A DNA stretch of 64,000 nt from QAMX01 sp964448855 (GTDB taxonomy: Bacteria > Bacillota > Clostridia > Oscillospirales > QAMX01): NCBI GenBank assembly GCA_964448855.1, contig CAYUXI010000009.1, forward strand, positions 16,846-80,845, read 5' to 3'. The notes under the pieces are model-generated. The model was given only the letters and a program-made list of their open reading frames with translations, did not search any database and was not told the origin of the DNA. Positions 1 to 7,275 of the stretch are shown in pieces. The stretch's first letter is position 1. Every line of letters starts with the position of its first letter. A program made the position numbers and the translations under genes.

Positions 1-1165
1 CCCCGGCCTTCCGCACGAGGATTCTGTCCCCGATGCGGAGATCCTTGGCCGCCAGCAGATCGGCATTGTGCAGTGTGGCGCGGGATACGACCGTTCCGGC
101 CAGATGCACCGGGTCAAACACGGCATTCGGCGTCAGCACACCGGTGCGGCCGACCTGAATGACGATATCGCGCAATGTCGTTTCCTTTTCCTCCGGCGGG
201 AATTTATACGCAACCGCCCATTTCGGCACCTTCACAGTTTTGCCGAGCAGCTCCCGCTGGTGCAAGTCGTCCACCTTCAGGACGGCACCGTCCGTCGCAT
301 AGCCGAACGTTCCACGGCTTTTGCCGATGGCTTCGATTTCGGCGACGGCTTCGTCCGCCGAATGGCAGAGGCGATACCCCTGCGTCACCGGGAAGCCCAG
401 CGATTCGAGCCATTTCAGCGTGTCCGAGTGCGTTGCAAACGAGAAATCCTCTGCGTTTTGCAGGTTAAAGATGAAAATATCCAGGCCGCGTGCTGCGGCA
501 ACGGACGTATCGAGCTGCCGCAGCGAACCGGCAGCGGCGTTGCGCGGGTTGGCAAACGGCGGTTCGCCCGCCTCCTCCCGCCGCGCATTCAGTCGATTGA
601 ACCGCTGGTCAGACAGATAGACCTCGCCACGGACGACGAGCTTCGGGATGGAGCGGTCGGGCAGCGTCAAGGGCAGGGAACGGATGGTGCGGATGTTTTC
701 CGTCACATCCTCGCCGATGGCACCGTCGCCACGCGTCACGCCCTCTGTCAGGACGCCGTCCCGATAGGTGACCGCCACGCTCAGGCCGTCAAACTTGCGT
801 TCCACGACATAAGCGACATCGCCGATCGCCTCACGGACACGTTGATCAAACGCATACACCTCATCGAGTGAGAAGACGTCGGCCAGACTCTGCATTTCGT
901 AGCCGTGTGCGCGTGTTTCAAAGAATGGCAGCACCTTGCCGCCGACGCGCTGTGTCGGAGAGCCCGGATCCGCAAATTCCGGATGCGCAGCTTCCAATGC
1001 GCGGAGCTTCTGCATCAGCGCATCGTATTCGTAGTCGCTGATTTCCGGCGCATCAAAGGTATAGTAGAGTTCAGCATGATGGTTCAGCGTTTCTGTCAAT
1101 TCGCGCATTTCCTGCGCGACATCGCATGATTCATGAAGCGTTTGCTGTTCATTCATGTTCCTCAT
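1..1165 (-). CDS. ligA: NAD-dependent DNA ligase LigA (3' end outside window)
   Basis: Seals nicks in duplex DNA using NAD+ in replication and repair. About 388 N-terminal residues are present; the gene runs off the left edge, so the zinc finger, HhH and BRCT parts are not visible. The adenylation motif reads KFDGLS (complement of about 792-809), with the adenylated Lys; KVDGxx is more usual. The N-terminal Ia-type domain and the segment FANPRNAAAGSLRQLD are typical. The ATG at 1165 lies 5 nt after a GGGAG stretch; an in-frame ATG at 1156 is the alternative. It is transcribed away from parA, sharing the parS-containing spacer. Family assignment is secure. Confidence 0.95.
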   Translation of the reverse strand, partial: MRNMNEQQTLHESCDVAQEMRELTETLNHHAELYYTFDAPEISDYEYDALMQKLRALEAAHPEFADPGSPTQRVGGKVLPFFETRAHGYEMQSLADVFSLDEVYAFDQRVREAIGDVAYVVERKFDGLSVAVTYRDGVLTEGVTRGDGAIGEDVTENIRTIRSLPLTLPDRSIPKLVVRGEVYLSDQRFNRLNARREEAGEPPFANPRNAAAGSLRQLDTSVAAARGLDIFIFNLQNAEDFSFATHSDTLKWLESLGFPVTQGYRLCHSADEAVAEIEAIGKSRGTFGYATDGAVLKVDDLHQRELLGKTVKVPKWAVAYKFPPEEKETTLRDIVIQVGRTGVLTPNAVFDPVHLAGTVVSRATLHNADLLAAKDLRIGDRILVRKAG

Positions 1166-1271
1166 TCTTCCTCCCATCCTCGGCTTTCCCAGACTTCTGT
1201 CCTATTGTCTATTGTACCATATTTTTGCCCATATGAAAAGAGGGGAGGCGCGAAAAATGCTTCTTTCCGGA

Positions 1272-1287
1272 TGTTTCACGTGAAACA
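1272..1287. promoter_or_regulatory. parS: parS centromere site 1
   Basis: The 16-bp perfect palindrome TGTTTCACGTGAAACA matches the Bacillus parS consensus (TGTTNCACGTGAAACA). It lies in the ligA-parA spacer, immediately upstream of the genes for the partition proteins that bind it. ParB loading here would nucleate the chromosome partition complex. Confidence 0.95.
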
Positions 1288-1311
1288 TTTCGGATGTAGC
1301 GGCGCGCGCCG

Positions 1312-1327
1312 TGTTTCACGTGAAACA
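1312..1327. promoter_or_regulatory. parS: parS centromere site 2
   Basis: Second identical 16-bp copy, exactly 40 bp from the first (about four helical turns, so both sites face the same side of the DNA). It sits 27 bp upstream of the parA -35 box, so bound ParB may also influence parAB transcription. Confidence 0.95.
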
Positions 1328-1353
1328 TTTTCGGGACAGCTGCCGGAAAACAC

Positions 1354-1381
1354 TTGAATTTGCGGCAGAATGTGTTATAAT
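1354..1381 (+). promoter_or_regulatory. promoter of parAB
   Basis: TTGAAT (1354-1359), a 16-bp spacer and TATAAT (1376-1381). The inferred 5' UTR is about 45 nt and contains the GAAAGGAG ribosome site of parA. Confidence 0.75.
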
Positions 1382-1434
1382 ATAATGGTAGAAACAAATG
1401 CGACTGCACACTTCACTTTTGAAAGGAGCGGACG

Positions 1435-2232
1435 ATGATACAGGAACATTCAGGTGCATGGATTGTCGCCGTCGCCAATCAGAAAGGCGGCGTCGGCAAA
1501 ACAACAACCGCCGTCAATCTGTCCGCCGGGCTGACGCTGGCCGGATACCGGACGCTGCTCGTCGATTTTGACCCGCAGGGGAACGCTTCCTCCAGCTATG
1601 GTCTGAGCAAGCGCGACAGCGGCGTGAACATTTTTGACCTGCTGGACGGCTCCACCGATGCCGCAACAGCCATTCATCACACGAAATACGGCGATTTGAT
1701 TCCATCCAGCCTCGATCTGGCCGGGAGCGAAATCACGCTGGTCAACCAGGAGCGCAGGGAATTCTGCCTGAAGGAGGCGCTGGAGCCGCTCCGCACCAGC
1801 TACGACGTGATCGTGATCGACTGTCCGCCGGGGCTCGGTCTGCTGATGATCAACGCGCTGACCGCGAGTGACGGCGTTCTGATTCCGCTGCAGTGCGAAT
1901 ATTTTGCGCTGGAAGGGCTGTCCATGATGGTCGATACGATTCGTTCCATCCGCAAACGGATGAACCCGAAGCTGGAAATTGACGGATTTCTTTTCACAAT
2001 GTTTGACGGACGAACCAATCTGTCTGCTCAGGTGGTTCGCGAGGTCAAGAAATATTTTTCCGATAAGATTTATAAGACGGTCATTGCGCGCAACGTCCGT
2101 CTGAGCGAGGCGCCCAGCCATGGAAAGCCGGTTCAGTTTTACGACAAGCATTCCAAGGGTGCCCACGCCTACAACGACCTGGCGGCGGAATTTGCCGCGA
2201 AGCATCATCTGCGCGGAGCAAACGCCACATAA
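1435..2232 (+). CDS. parA: chromosome partition ATPase ParA (Soj)
   Basis: Deviant Walker-A ATPase (265 aa) that drives segregation of the origin region with ParB-parS and, in Bacillus, modulates initiation through DnaA. The signature KGGVGKTTT begins at residue 17. The Walker A' segment (LLVDFDPQGN) and the DCPPGLG switch segment are intact. A strong GAAAGGAG precedes the ATG by 7 nt. It is followed 18 nt later by parB, with parS sites upstream, so a chromosomal rather than plasmid partition role is clear. Confidence 0.96.
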   Translation: MIQEHSGAWIVAVANQKGGVGKTTTAVNLSAGLTLAGYRTLLVDFDPQGNASSSYGLSKRDSGVNIFDLLDGSTDAATAIHHTKYGDLIPSSLDLAGSEITLVNQERREFCLKEALEPLRTSYDVIVIDCPPGLGLLMINALTASDGVLIPLQCEYFALEGLSMMVDTIRSIRKRMNPKLEIDGFLFTMFDGRTNLSAQVVREVKKYFSDKIYKTVIARNVRLSEAPSHGKPVQFYDKHSKGAHAYNDLAAEFAAKHHLRGANAT

Positions 2233-2250
2233 GAAAGAACGGAGGAAATT

Positions 2251-3123
2251 ATGTCTAAATCTGCCGGACTTGGCCGCGGACTGGACGAGCTTTTCGGCGC
2301 ACAGCCGGAGGAACCGTCAACAGGCCCGGTCACCATGCTGGATATCGATGTTCTGGAACCCAATCGCGATCAACCCCGCCGCTATTTTGATGAAGCGCGT
2401 CTGGCCTCACTGGCCGACAGCATCGCGCAGCACGGCGTGATTACGCCGTTGACCGTCCGAAAAATCGCAGACGGCCGCTATCGGATCATCGCAGGCGAAC
2501 GGCGCTATCGCGCATCGCGTCGCGCCGGGCTGACAGAGGTGCCGGTCATCGTGCTCGATGCGGACGAGCTGCACGCCACCGAGCTGGCACTGGTCGAAAA
2601 CCTGCAGCGCGCCGACTTGAACCCGATGGAAGAAGCGGAGGGCTACCGTTCTCTGATTGACCGGTTCGACCTCCGACAGGAGGATGTCGCGACACGTGTC
2701 GGCCGGAGCCGGAGCGCCGTTGCCAATGCACTGCGGCTTTTGGATTTGCCGGAAGCCATCGCGGAGCACGTGGTGGACGGCGACCTGTCTGCCGGGCACG
2801 CACGGGCGCTGCTCGCGCTGGACGATGCCAAAATTCAGGCAGAGGCCGCAGAACGCGTCATGGCGGAGGAATTGTCCGTCCGCCAGACCGAGCAGCTGGT
2901 CAAACGCATCAAGGCGGCCCGGGAAGCTGCCGATACGCCGCCGCAGCCCGGCCCGGTGCAGCCGGACTACGTCGGAGAGCTCGCCCGCGAGCTGTCCACA
3001 ACGCTGGGGCGCAGCGTAAAAATCACATCAAACAGCAAGAATAAAGGGCGAATTGTCCTCGATTATTACAGTCTGGACGATCTGGATGAGCTTTTGAAGC
3101 TCCTGCGGGTGCATCAGGACTGA
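2251..3123 (+). CDS. parB: chromosome partition protein ParB (Spo0J)
   Basis: CTP-dependent DNA clamp (290 aa) that loads at parS and spreads. In order: N-terminal ParB/Srx CTPase domain with GERR at residues 82-85 and ENLQR at 116-120; helix-turn-helix at about 142-163 (QEDVATRVGRSRSAVANALR); C-terminal dimerisation part. GGAGG precedes the ATG. Co-transcribed with parA. The two parS palindromes upstream are its expected targets. Confidence 0.96.
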   Translation: MSKSAGLGRGLDELFGAQPEEPSTGPVTMLDIDVLEPNRDQPRRYFDEARLASLADSIAQHGVITPLTVRKIADGRYRIIAGERRYRASRRAGLTEVPVIVLDADELHATELALVENLQRADLNPMEEAEGYRSLIDRFDLRQEDVATRVGRSRSAVANALRLLDLPEAIAEHVVDGDLSAGHARALLALDDAKIQAEAAERVMAEELSVRQTEQLVKRIKAAREAADTPPQPGPVQPDYVGELARELSTTLGRSVKITSNSKNKGRIVLDYYSLDDLDELLKLLRVHQD

Positions 3124-3186
3124 GTCATTTACATCGGACAACGAACCAAAGCATTCCAAAATTCATGAAAAAGGATTGAGAACGAT

Positions 3187-4482
3187 ATGCTGGACATGAA
3201 ATTGATTAAGGAAAATCCAGAAGACGTCAAGGCACGGCTTCTTGCAAAGGGTCGCGACTGCTCCTCTGAGATTGATCGCATTCTGGAGCTGGACACCAAG
3301 CGCCGCGATTTGATTTTCGAGGGCGAACAGCTGAAGGCGCGGCAAAATAAGGCCTCCAAGGAAATCCCGATGAAAAAGAAGGCCGGTGAGGATGTCACGC
3401 CGCTGCTGGCTGAGATGAAGGCGATTGCCGACGAAATCAAGGCGTCGGATGCGACGCTGCGCGAGGTGGACGGCGAATGGCGCACGCTGATGCTGGCGCT
3501 GCCGAATCTGCCGGATCCGGATCTGAAGCCGGGCGGCAAGGAGAACAACGAACCGCTGCGCTACTACGGCGACCCGCATACCTTTGATTTTGAGCCGAAA
3601 AACCACGTTGATCTCTGCACGAACCTCGGCCTGATCGACTATCCGCGTGGCGCGAAGCTGAGCGGCAGCGGATTCTGGATTTATCGCGGCCTCGGTGCGC
3701 GGCTGGAATGGGCGCTGCTCAATTACTTCATCGATACCCACATTGCAGACGGCTACGAGCTGGTGCTGGTGCCGCATATGCTGGGCTATGAATGCGGCCT
3801 GACCGCCGGTCAGTTCCCGAAATTTGAAGAGGATGTCTACTGGCTCGACGATGCGGAGGATCATACCCGCCGCTTCATGCTGCCGACGGCAGAAACGGCA
3901 CTCGTCAATCTCCACCGCGATGAAATCCTGACGGAGGCCGACCTCCCGCGCAAGTACATCTCCTACACGCCGTGCTTCCGCCGCGAAGCGGGCAGCTACC
4001 GCGCAGACGAACGCGGCATGGTTCGCGGCCACCAGTTCAACAAGGTGGAAATGGTGCAGTATACGCTGCCGGAGAAATCCGATGAAGCGTTTGAAGAGCT
4101 GGTCGGCAAAGCGGAAGCACTCGTCAAGGGGCTTGGCTTCCATTTCCGCACGGTCAAGCTGGCTGCCGCCGACTGCTCCGCCTCCATGGCGCGGACGTAT
4201 GATATTGAGATCCACATCCCGTCCATGAATGGCTACAAAGAGGTCTCCTCCGTTTCCAACGCCCGGGACTACCAAGCGCGCCGCGGCATGATGCGGTTCC
4301 GCCGCGACGGCTCCAAGCAGACGGAATTCCTCCACACGCTCAACGGCTCCGGTCTGGCAACCTCGCGGATTCTCCCGGCGGTTGTGGAACAGAATCAGCT
4401 GAAAAACGGTGACGTCGTCGTCCCGGAGGTGCTCCGCAAATACCTGGGCGGCCTCGAAGTCATCACCCGCGAACAGGCCTGA
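3187..4482 (+). CDS. serS: seryl-tRNA synthetase
   Basis: Class II aminoacyl-tRNA synthetase charging tRNA-Ser (431 aa, normal length). The N-terminal antiparallel coiled-coil arm spans about residues 1-105. Motif 2 reads FRREAGSYRADERGMVRGHQ, and motif 3 is around NGSGLATSRILPA near the C-terminus. It lies 63 nt downstream of parB with no evident terminator between, so it is probably read from the parAB promoter. The stop overlaps the next start (TGATG). No T-box leader fits in the short spacer. Confidence 0.97.
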   Translation: MLDMKLIKENPEDVKARLLAKGRDCSSEIDRILELDTKRRDLIFEGEQLKARQNKASKEIPMKKKAGEDVTPLLAEMKAIADEIKASDATLREVDGEWRTLMLALPNLPDPDLKPGGKENNEPLRYYGDPHTFDFEPKNHVDLCTNLGLIDYPRGAKLSGSGFWIYRGLGARLEWALLNYFIDTHIADGYELVLVPHMLGYECGLTAGQFPKFEEDVYWLDDAEDHTRRFMLPTAETALVNLHRDEILTEADLPRKYISYTPCFRREAGSYRADERGMVRGHQFNKVEMVQYTLPEKSDEAFEELVGKAEALVKGLGFHFRTVKLAAADCSASMARTYDIEIHIPSMNGYKEVSSVSNARDYQARRGMMRFRRDGSKQTEFLHTLNGSGLATSRILPAVVEQNQLKNGDVVVPEVLRKYLGGLEVITREQA

Positions 4483-5072
4483 TGTTTTCACTGCGACACT
4501 GTGGAACGACGCCTCTGTATTCGCCGCGGCTGATGCTCCGCCGGCTTGAGCCGGGCGATGCCGTGCAGATGCACGCCAACTGGGCGTCTGACCCGGAGGT
4601 CTACCGGTACATGACCTCCACCATCATGCCGGAGCTCGATGATGTAAAACGCTTCATCGAGCAGAAATGCGCATCCTATGCGAACGCGAATTTCTATTAC
4701 TGGGGCATTTTCCTCCGTAAGACGCAGGAAATGATCGGCATGGTGACGTTTACCGAGGTGCTCTCCCGAGCGCGGACGGCCAATCTGGCGTATTCGCTCG
4801 GCCGCGCCTGGTGGGGACAGGGCTATGCGCACGAAGCCGCCGAAACGGCGCTGTCGTTTGCGTTCCACCGTGTGGGCTTCCGCAAGATTTACGGCTGTCA
4901 TTTTGAAGGGAACGAACGTTCTGGTCGCGTTTTGTTGGCGTGTGGGATGCGCAGCCTTGGGCGCAGCCACTCACAGGTCTGGCACCACGGCGAGCTGCTT
5001 CATTTTTATCAGTACGAGATGACCGCCGCAGAATACACGCGGCATACAAAAACCATGTATCGCGCACACTGA
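4482..5072 (+). CDS. GNAT family N-acetyltransferase (RimJ/RimL-like)
   Basis: 196-aa acetyltransferase of the GNAT_3 / RimJ-RimL type. It has the PRLMLRRLEPGDAVQMHANW entry strand, a GRAWWGQGYAHEAAETAL acetyl-CoA loop near residues 108-125, and the KIYGCHFEGNERSGRVLLACG strand-helix typical of protein or small-molecule N-acetyltransferases. It starts inside the serS stop codon (TGATG), implying translational coupling. The substrate cannot be told from sequence. A strong terminator follows the stop. Confidence 0.85.
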   Translation: MFSLRHCGTTPLYSPRLMLRRLEPGDAVQMHANWASDPEVYRYMTSTIMPELDDVKRFIEQKCASYANANFYYWGIFLRKTQEMIGMVTFTEVLSRARTANLAYSLGRAWWGQGYAHEAAETALSFAFHRVGFRKIYGCHFEGNERSGRVLLACGMRSLGRSHSQVWHHGELLHFYQYEMTAAEYTRHTKTMYRAH

Positions 5073-5078
5073 TCAACC

Positions 5079-5113
5079 GGGGTTCTGCTGTTTTTTTCGG
5101 CAGAACCCCTTTT
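5079..5113 (+). terminator. intrinsic terminator of the parAB-serS-GNAT unit
   Basis: 10-bp perfect stem GGGGTTCTGC / GCAGAACCCC (5079-5088, 5100-5109) with a T-rich loop and a short T-tract after it. Confidence 0.9.
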
Positions 5114-5182
5114 GCGTCCGCCGTACCGGACGGTCGCGGCTCGAAGCGCGCATATTTTTTTGATCCAAACGAAGATTTGTAC

Positions 5183-5211
5183 TTGACAAACGCAAACGAA
5201 TTGTGTATACT
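5183..5211 (+). promoter_or_regulatory. strong promoter of a short non-coding transcript
   Basis: TTGACA (5183-5188), exactly 17 bp, TATACT (5206-5211). No open frame with a ribosome site follows; an intrinsic terminator ends about 135 nt downstream. Confidence 0.85.
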
Positions 5212-5217
5212 ATGGAT

Positions 5218-5347
5218 AGAAGCTTTGATTTGCGTTTCATGGGTGTGCCGCGGTAGCAGGCGGTTCACACATTTTCTCCTTTTCGATATCCCTCCTTTCG
5301 CCGATGCCCGGTGCTGCGATCGCCACCGGGTGTCGGCATCTTTTTTT
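5218..5347 (+). ncRNA. putative ~130-nt regulatory sRNA with two anti-Shine-Dalgarno CU-rich seeds
   Basis: Bounded by a consensus promoter and a strong terminator. A 5' hairpin (5243-5270; GTGTG/CACAC plus CCGC/GCGG with a TT bulge) is followed by an unpaired pyrimidine tract containing UCUCCUUUU (5275-5283) and CCCUCCUUU (5290-5298). Both are complementary to AAAGGAG-type ribosome sites. The terminator is a 14-bp stem with two G-U pairs (5300-5313/5324-5337) followed by seven or more T. This layout resembles C-rich Gram-positive sRNAs such as FsrA and RsaE, but no known family is recognised; it does not show the SRP, 6S or tmRNA core motifs. The next gene has its own promoter, so it is not simply a leader. 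Confidence 0.6.
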
Positions 5348-5470
5348 GCGTCCTTTCCGGTTTCAGTTCGACAAAAGTGCGAAACGGTTGCCGAAAGATG
5401 CAAAATAGCTGATTTTTTACATCATAAATTCCGCCACCGTTTTTTGCCGTTCAAAATGCGTTTTTCGTTT

Positions 5471-5506
5471 GTAGAATTTTCGAATTCAAAAATTCTACGA
5501 TTTTTT
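5471..5506 (+). terminator. AT-rich hairpin with T-tract (terminator or regulatory palindrome)
   Basis: Perfect 10-bp inverted repeat GTAGAATTTT / AAAATTCTAC (5471-5480, 5489-5498) followed by GATTTTTTCT. It lies in the AT-rich, gene-free stretch 5348-5614, in which I see no other structure. It could be a second backstop terminator for the sRNA or a protein-binding palindrome. Confidence 0.45.
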
Positions 5507-5614
5507 CTGCCAGGTGGTTCGAAAGTCCAGTTTCAAAAACAATCACAAGCGTGTAAGCGATTATCTTTCGTTCGGATTTTGATTTCCGGAACAAATTCGC
5601 CGATTTCGCGATGG

Positions 5615-5643
5615 TTGACAATTTGGGGGAAGTGTTGTAAAAT
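5615..5643 (+). promoter_or_regulatory. promoter of the solute-binding lipoprotein gene
   Basis: TTGACA (5615-5620), 17 bp, TAAAAT (5638-5643). The predicted transcript start near 5650 coincides with the 17-bp palindrome that follows. Confidence 0.85.
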
Positions 5644-5650
5644 TGAAACT

Positions 5651-5667
5651 GTGATTTTCGAAATCAC
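5651..5667. promoter_or_regulatory. operator-like palindrome at the transcription start
   Basis: GTGATTT-TCG-AAATCAC, a perfect 7+7 inverted repeat at about +1 to +17 of the preceding promoter, upstream of the AGGAGG ribosome site (5681-5686). The position suits a repressor. The regulator is not evident in the window. Confidence 0.5.
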
Positions 5668-5694
5668 AAATGATTCTTATAGGAGGCAATCCCA

Positions 5695-7143
5695 ATGAGT
5701 AAAAAGCTTCGCATGCTCGCGCTCGCACTGGCAGTTCTGATGCTGGTTCCCGCTGTGCTGGCCGGCTGCTCTGGTGACAACGGTGACAACGGCGATTCTT
5801 CTTCCGTTCAGACCACCACTGGTAACGGTGATGCAACCAGCGACTCCAGCAGCTCCGACACCACAGACGATCTGAGCAAGATCGATCTCGATGGTTACGA
5901 ATTCCATATGAATGCATACGGCATGACCGGTTTCTGCACAACCGGCAACCGCCACGAAGGCACCGCGCTCTACGATGAGCTGATGGACCTCTATGCAGCA
6001 ATCGAGGACGAACTCAACTGCACCATTACAGTTGACCAGACCAAGACCAACTCTGACTCCCTGCTTCCGGCTGCTGTCGGCGGCATGAAGACTGCAGACT
6101 TCCTCTGCACCCGTCAGAACACCTGGATCCCGCTGGCCATGATGGGCGGTATCCGCGCTCTGGATGAAATGGTTGACGCAGGCCTCGACCTGTACAACAG
6201 CGACAACTTCAACCAGACCTACACCCTGATGTCCGAAATCAACGGCCACGTCTACGCAGTGGATATGACCGGTAAATTCGACTGGACCGCTCTCGGCCAC
6301 TACTATGCCTTCAACCGTGATCTGGTTGAACAGGCTGGCTACAAGTCCGAAGACCTGTTCCAGGCTGTCCGTGACGGCGAATGGGACTACGACATGATGC
6401 TCGAAATCGCCCGCAAGATCACCAGCGACACCGATGCAGACGGCGTCACCGATATCTACGGTATCGCACTCGACGCAGACGGCAACGAAGCCTGGACGAA
6501 CGGCACCGGCCCGATCATCTACCAGGATGGTAAATGGGTCTCCAACGTCAAGGATTCTCAGCTGATCCCGGCACTCCAGTTCATGTATGACATTTCTCAA
6601 TCCGATGTTCAGTCCCCGGTTGCCGGTGGCATCGGCCGTGGCGATCGCCGCACGATGTTCTATGAAGGCAAAGCCGGTTTCGCCGGTCTGTACGGCGGCA
6701 ACTTCGGTGACAACTTCGAAGAAATGGCCGGCAACGGCCAGCTCGGCTGCCTCCCGCTGCCGAAGGGCCCGGATGCTGACAAGTATGTCATGAACATGGT
6801 TGACCTCGACACCTTCATTTGCCAGACCGCAAACCAGGATTGGGAAAAGGCCGCCAAGGTCATGAACGCCATCGGCGCCGCTGTGACCAGCGAAGAGGAC
6901 TACCGTGCATTCGTTCTGGAATCCCTCGCCGGTGACGAAGATTCCGCCGAAATGCTCCTGGACTACGCCCTGCCGAACGCCATGATGAACATTGGTAAGT
7001 GCAGCGACGATATGCACCAGATTCTCCGGAAAAAGTTCTATACATCGATCTATGAACTGACATATACGCCGGCTGCAGCAGCTGAAACGTATGATGCCAT
7101 GATTCAGGCCGAACTGGACGACGTTTTCCAGCAGAAAGACTAA
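5695..7143 (+). CDS. lipoprotein, ABC extracellular solute-binding protein (family 1, sugar type)
   Basis: 482-aa secreted lipoprotein. The signal peptide has a lipobox LAGC with the lipidated Cys at residue 25, followed by a low-complexity Asp/Ser/Thr/Asn linker to about residue 65. The mature part resembles family-1 carbohydrate-binding proteins of ABC importers (bilobal, with the central GNFGDNFEEMAG and PLPKGPDADKY segments). No permease or ATPase gene is adjacent, so it is an orphan that must use a transporter encoded elsewhere. A near-consensus promoter, optimal AGGAGG and a codon bias unlike its neighbours (AAC, GGT, CTC, GCA rich) suggest high expression. Ligand unknown. Confidence 0.82.
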   Translation: MSKKLRMLALALAVLMLVPAVLAGCSGDNGDNGDSSSVQTTTGNGDATSDSSSSDTTDDLSKIDLDGYEFHMNAYGMTGFCTTGNRHEGTALYDELMDLYAAIEDELNCTITVDQTKTNSDSLLPAAVGGMKTADFLCTRQNTWIPLAMMGGIRALDEMVDAGLDLYNSDNFNQTYTLMSEINGHVYAVDMTGKFDWTALGHYYAFNRDLVEQAGYKSEDLFQAVRDGEWDYDMMLEIARKITSDTDADGVTDIYGIALDADGNEAWTNGTGPIIYQDGKWVSNVKDSQLIPALQFMYDISQSDVQSPVAGGIGRGDRRTMFYEGKAGFAGLYGGNFGDNFEEMAGNGQLGCLPLPKGPDADKYVMNMVDLDTFICQTANQDWEKAAKVMNAIGAAVTSEEDYRAFVLESLAGDEDSAEMLLDYALPNAMMNIGKCSDDMHQILRKKFYTSIYELTYTPAAAAETYDAMIQAELDDVFQQKD

Positions 7144-7157
7144 TTGCACATCCCCAG

Positions 7158-7191
7158 ATCGGGACAGACGAAAGTCTGTCCCGATTTTTTT
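7158..7191 (+). terminator. intrinsic terminator
   Basis: 12-bp perfect stem ATCGGGACAGAC / GTCTGTCCCGAT (7158-7169, 7174-7185) with a GAAA loop and a T-tract. Confidence 0.95.
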
Positions 7192-7192
7192 C

Positions 7193-7221
7193 TTGTGTTT
7201 TTTTTCGGAGTGTGCTATACT
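7193..7221 (+). promoter_or_regulatory. promoter of the glycyl radical enzyme operon
   Basis: TTGTGT (7193-7198), 17 bp, TATACT (7216-7221), starting in the T-tract of the preceding terminator. Transcript start is near 7228, about 48 nt before the ATG. Confidence 0.65.
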
Positions 7222-7275
7222 TATTGCAGAAAAACGCCGCCTCCGGAGACGGAGCCGTCAGAAAGAAGAGTGCCT

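Noticed and set aside
5218..5347. Identity as SRP RNA, 6S RNA or a riboswitch for the downstream lipoprotein
   Set aside because: No GGAAGCAGC-type SRP core or 6S central bubble is seen, and the downstream gene has its own promoter about 270 bp beyond the terminator.
7144..7275. Extended start for the glycyl radical enzyme
   Set aside because: The upstream in-frame codons run through a terminator and a promoter, so they cannot be coding.
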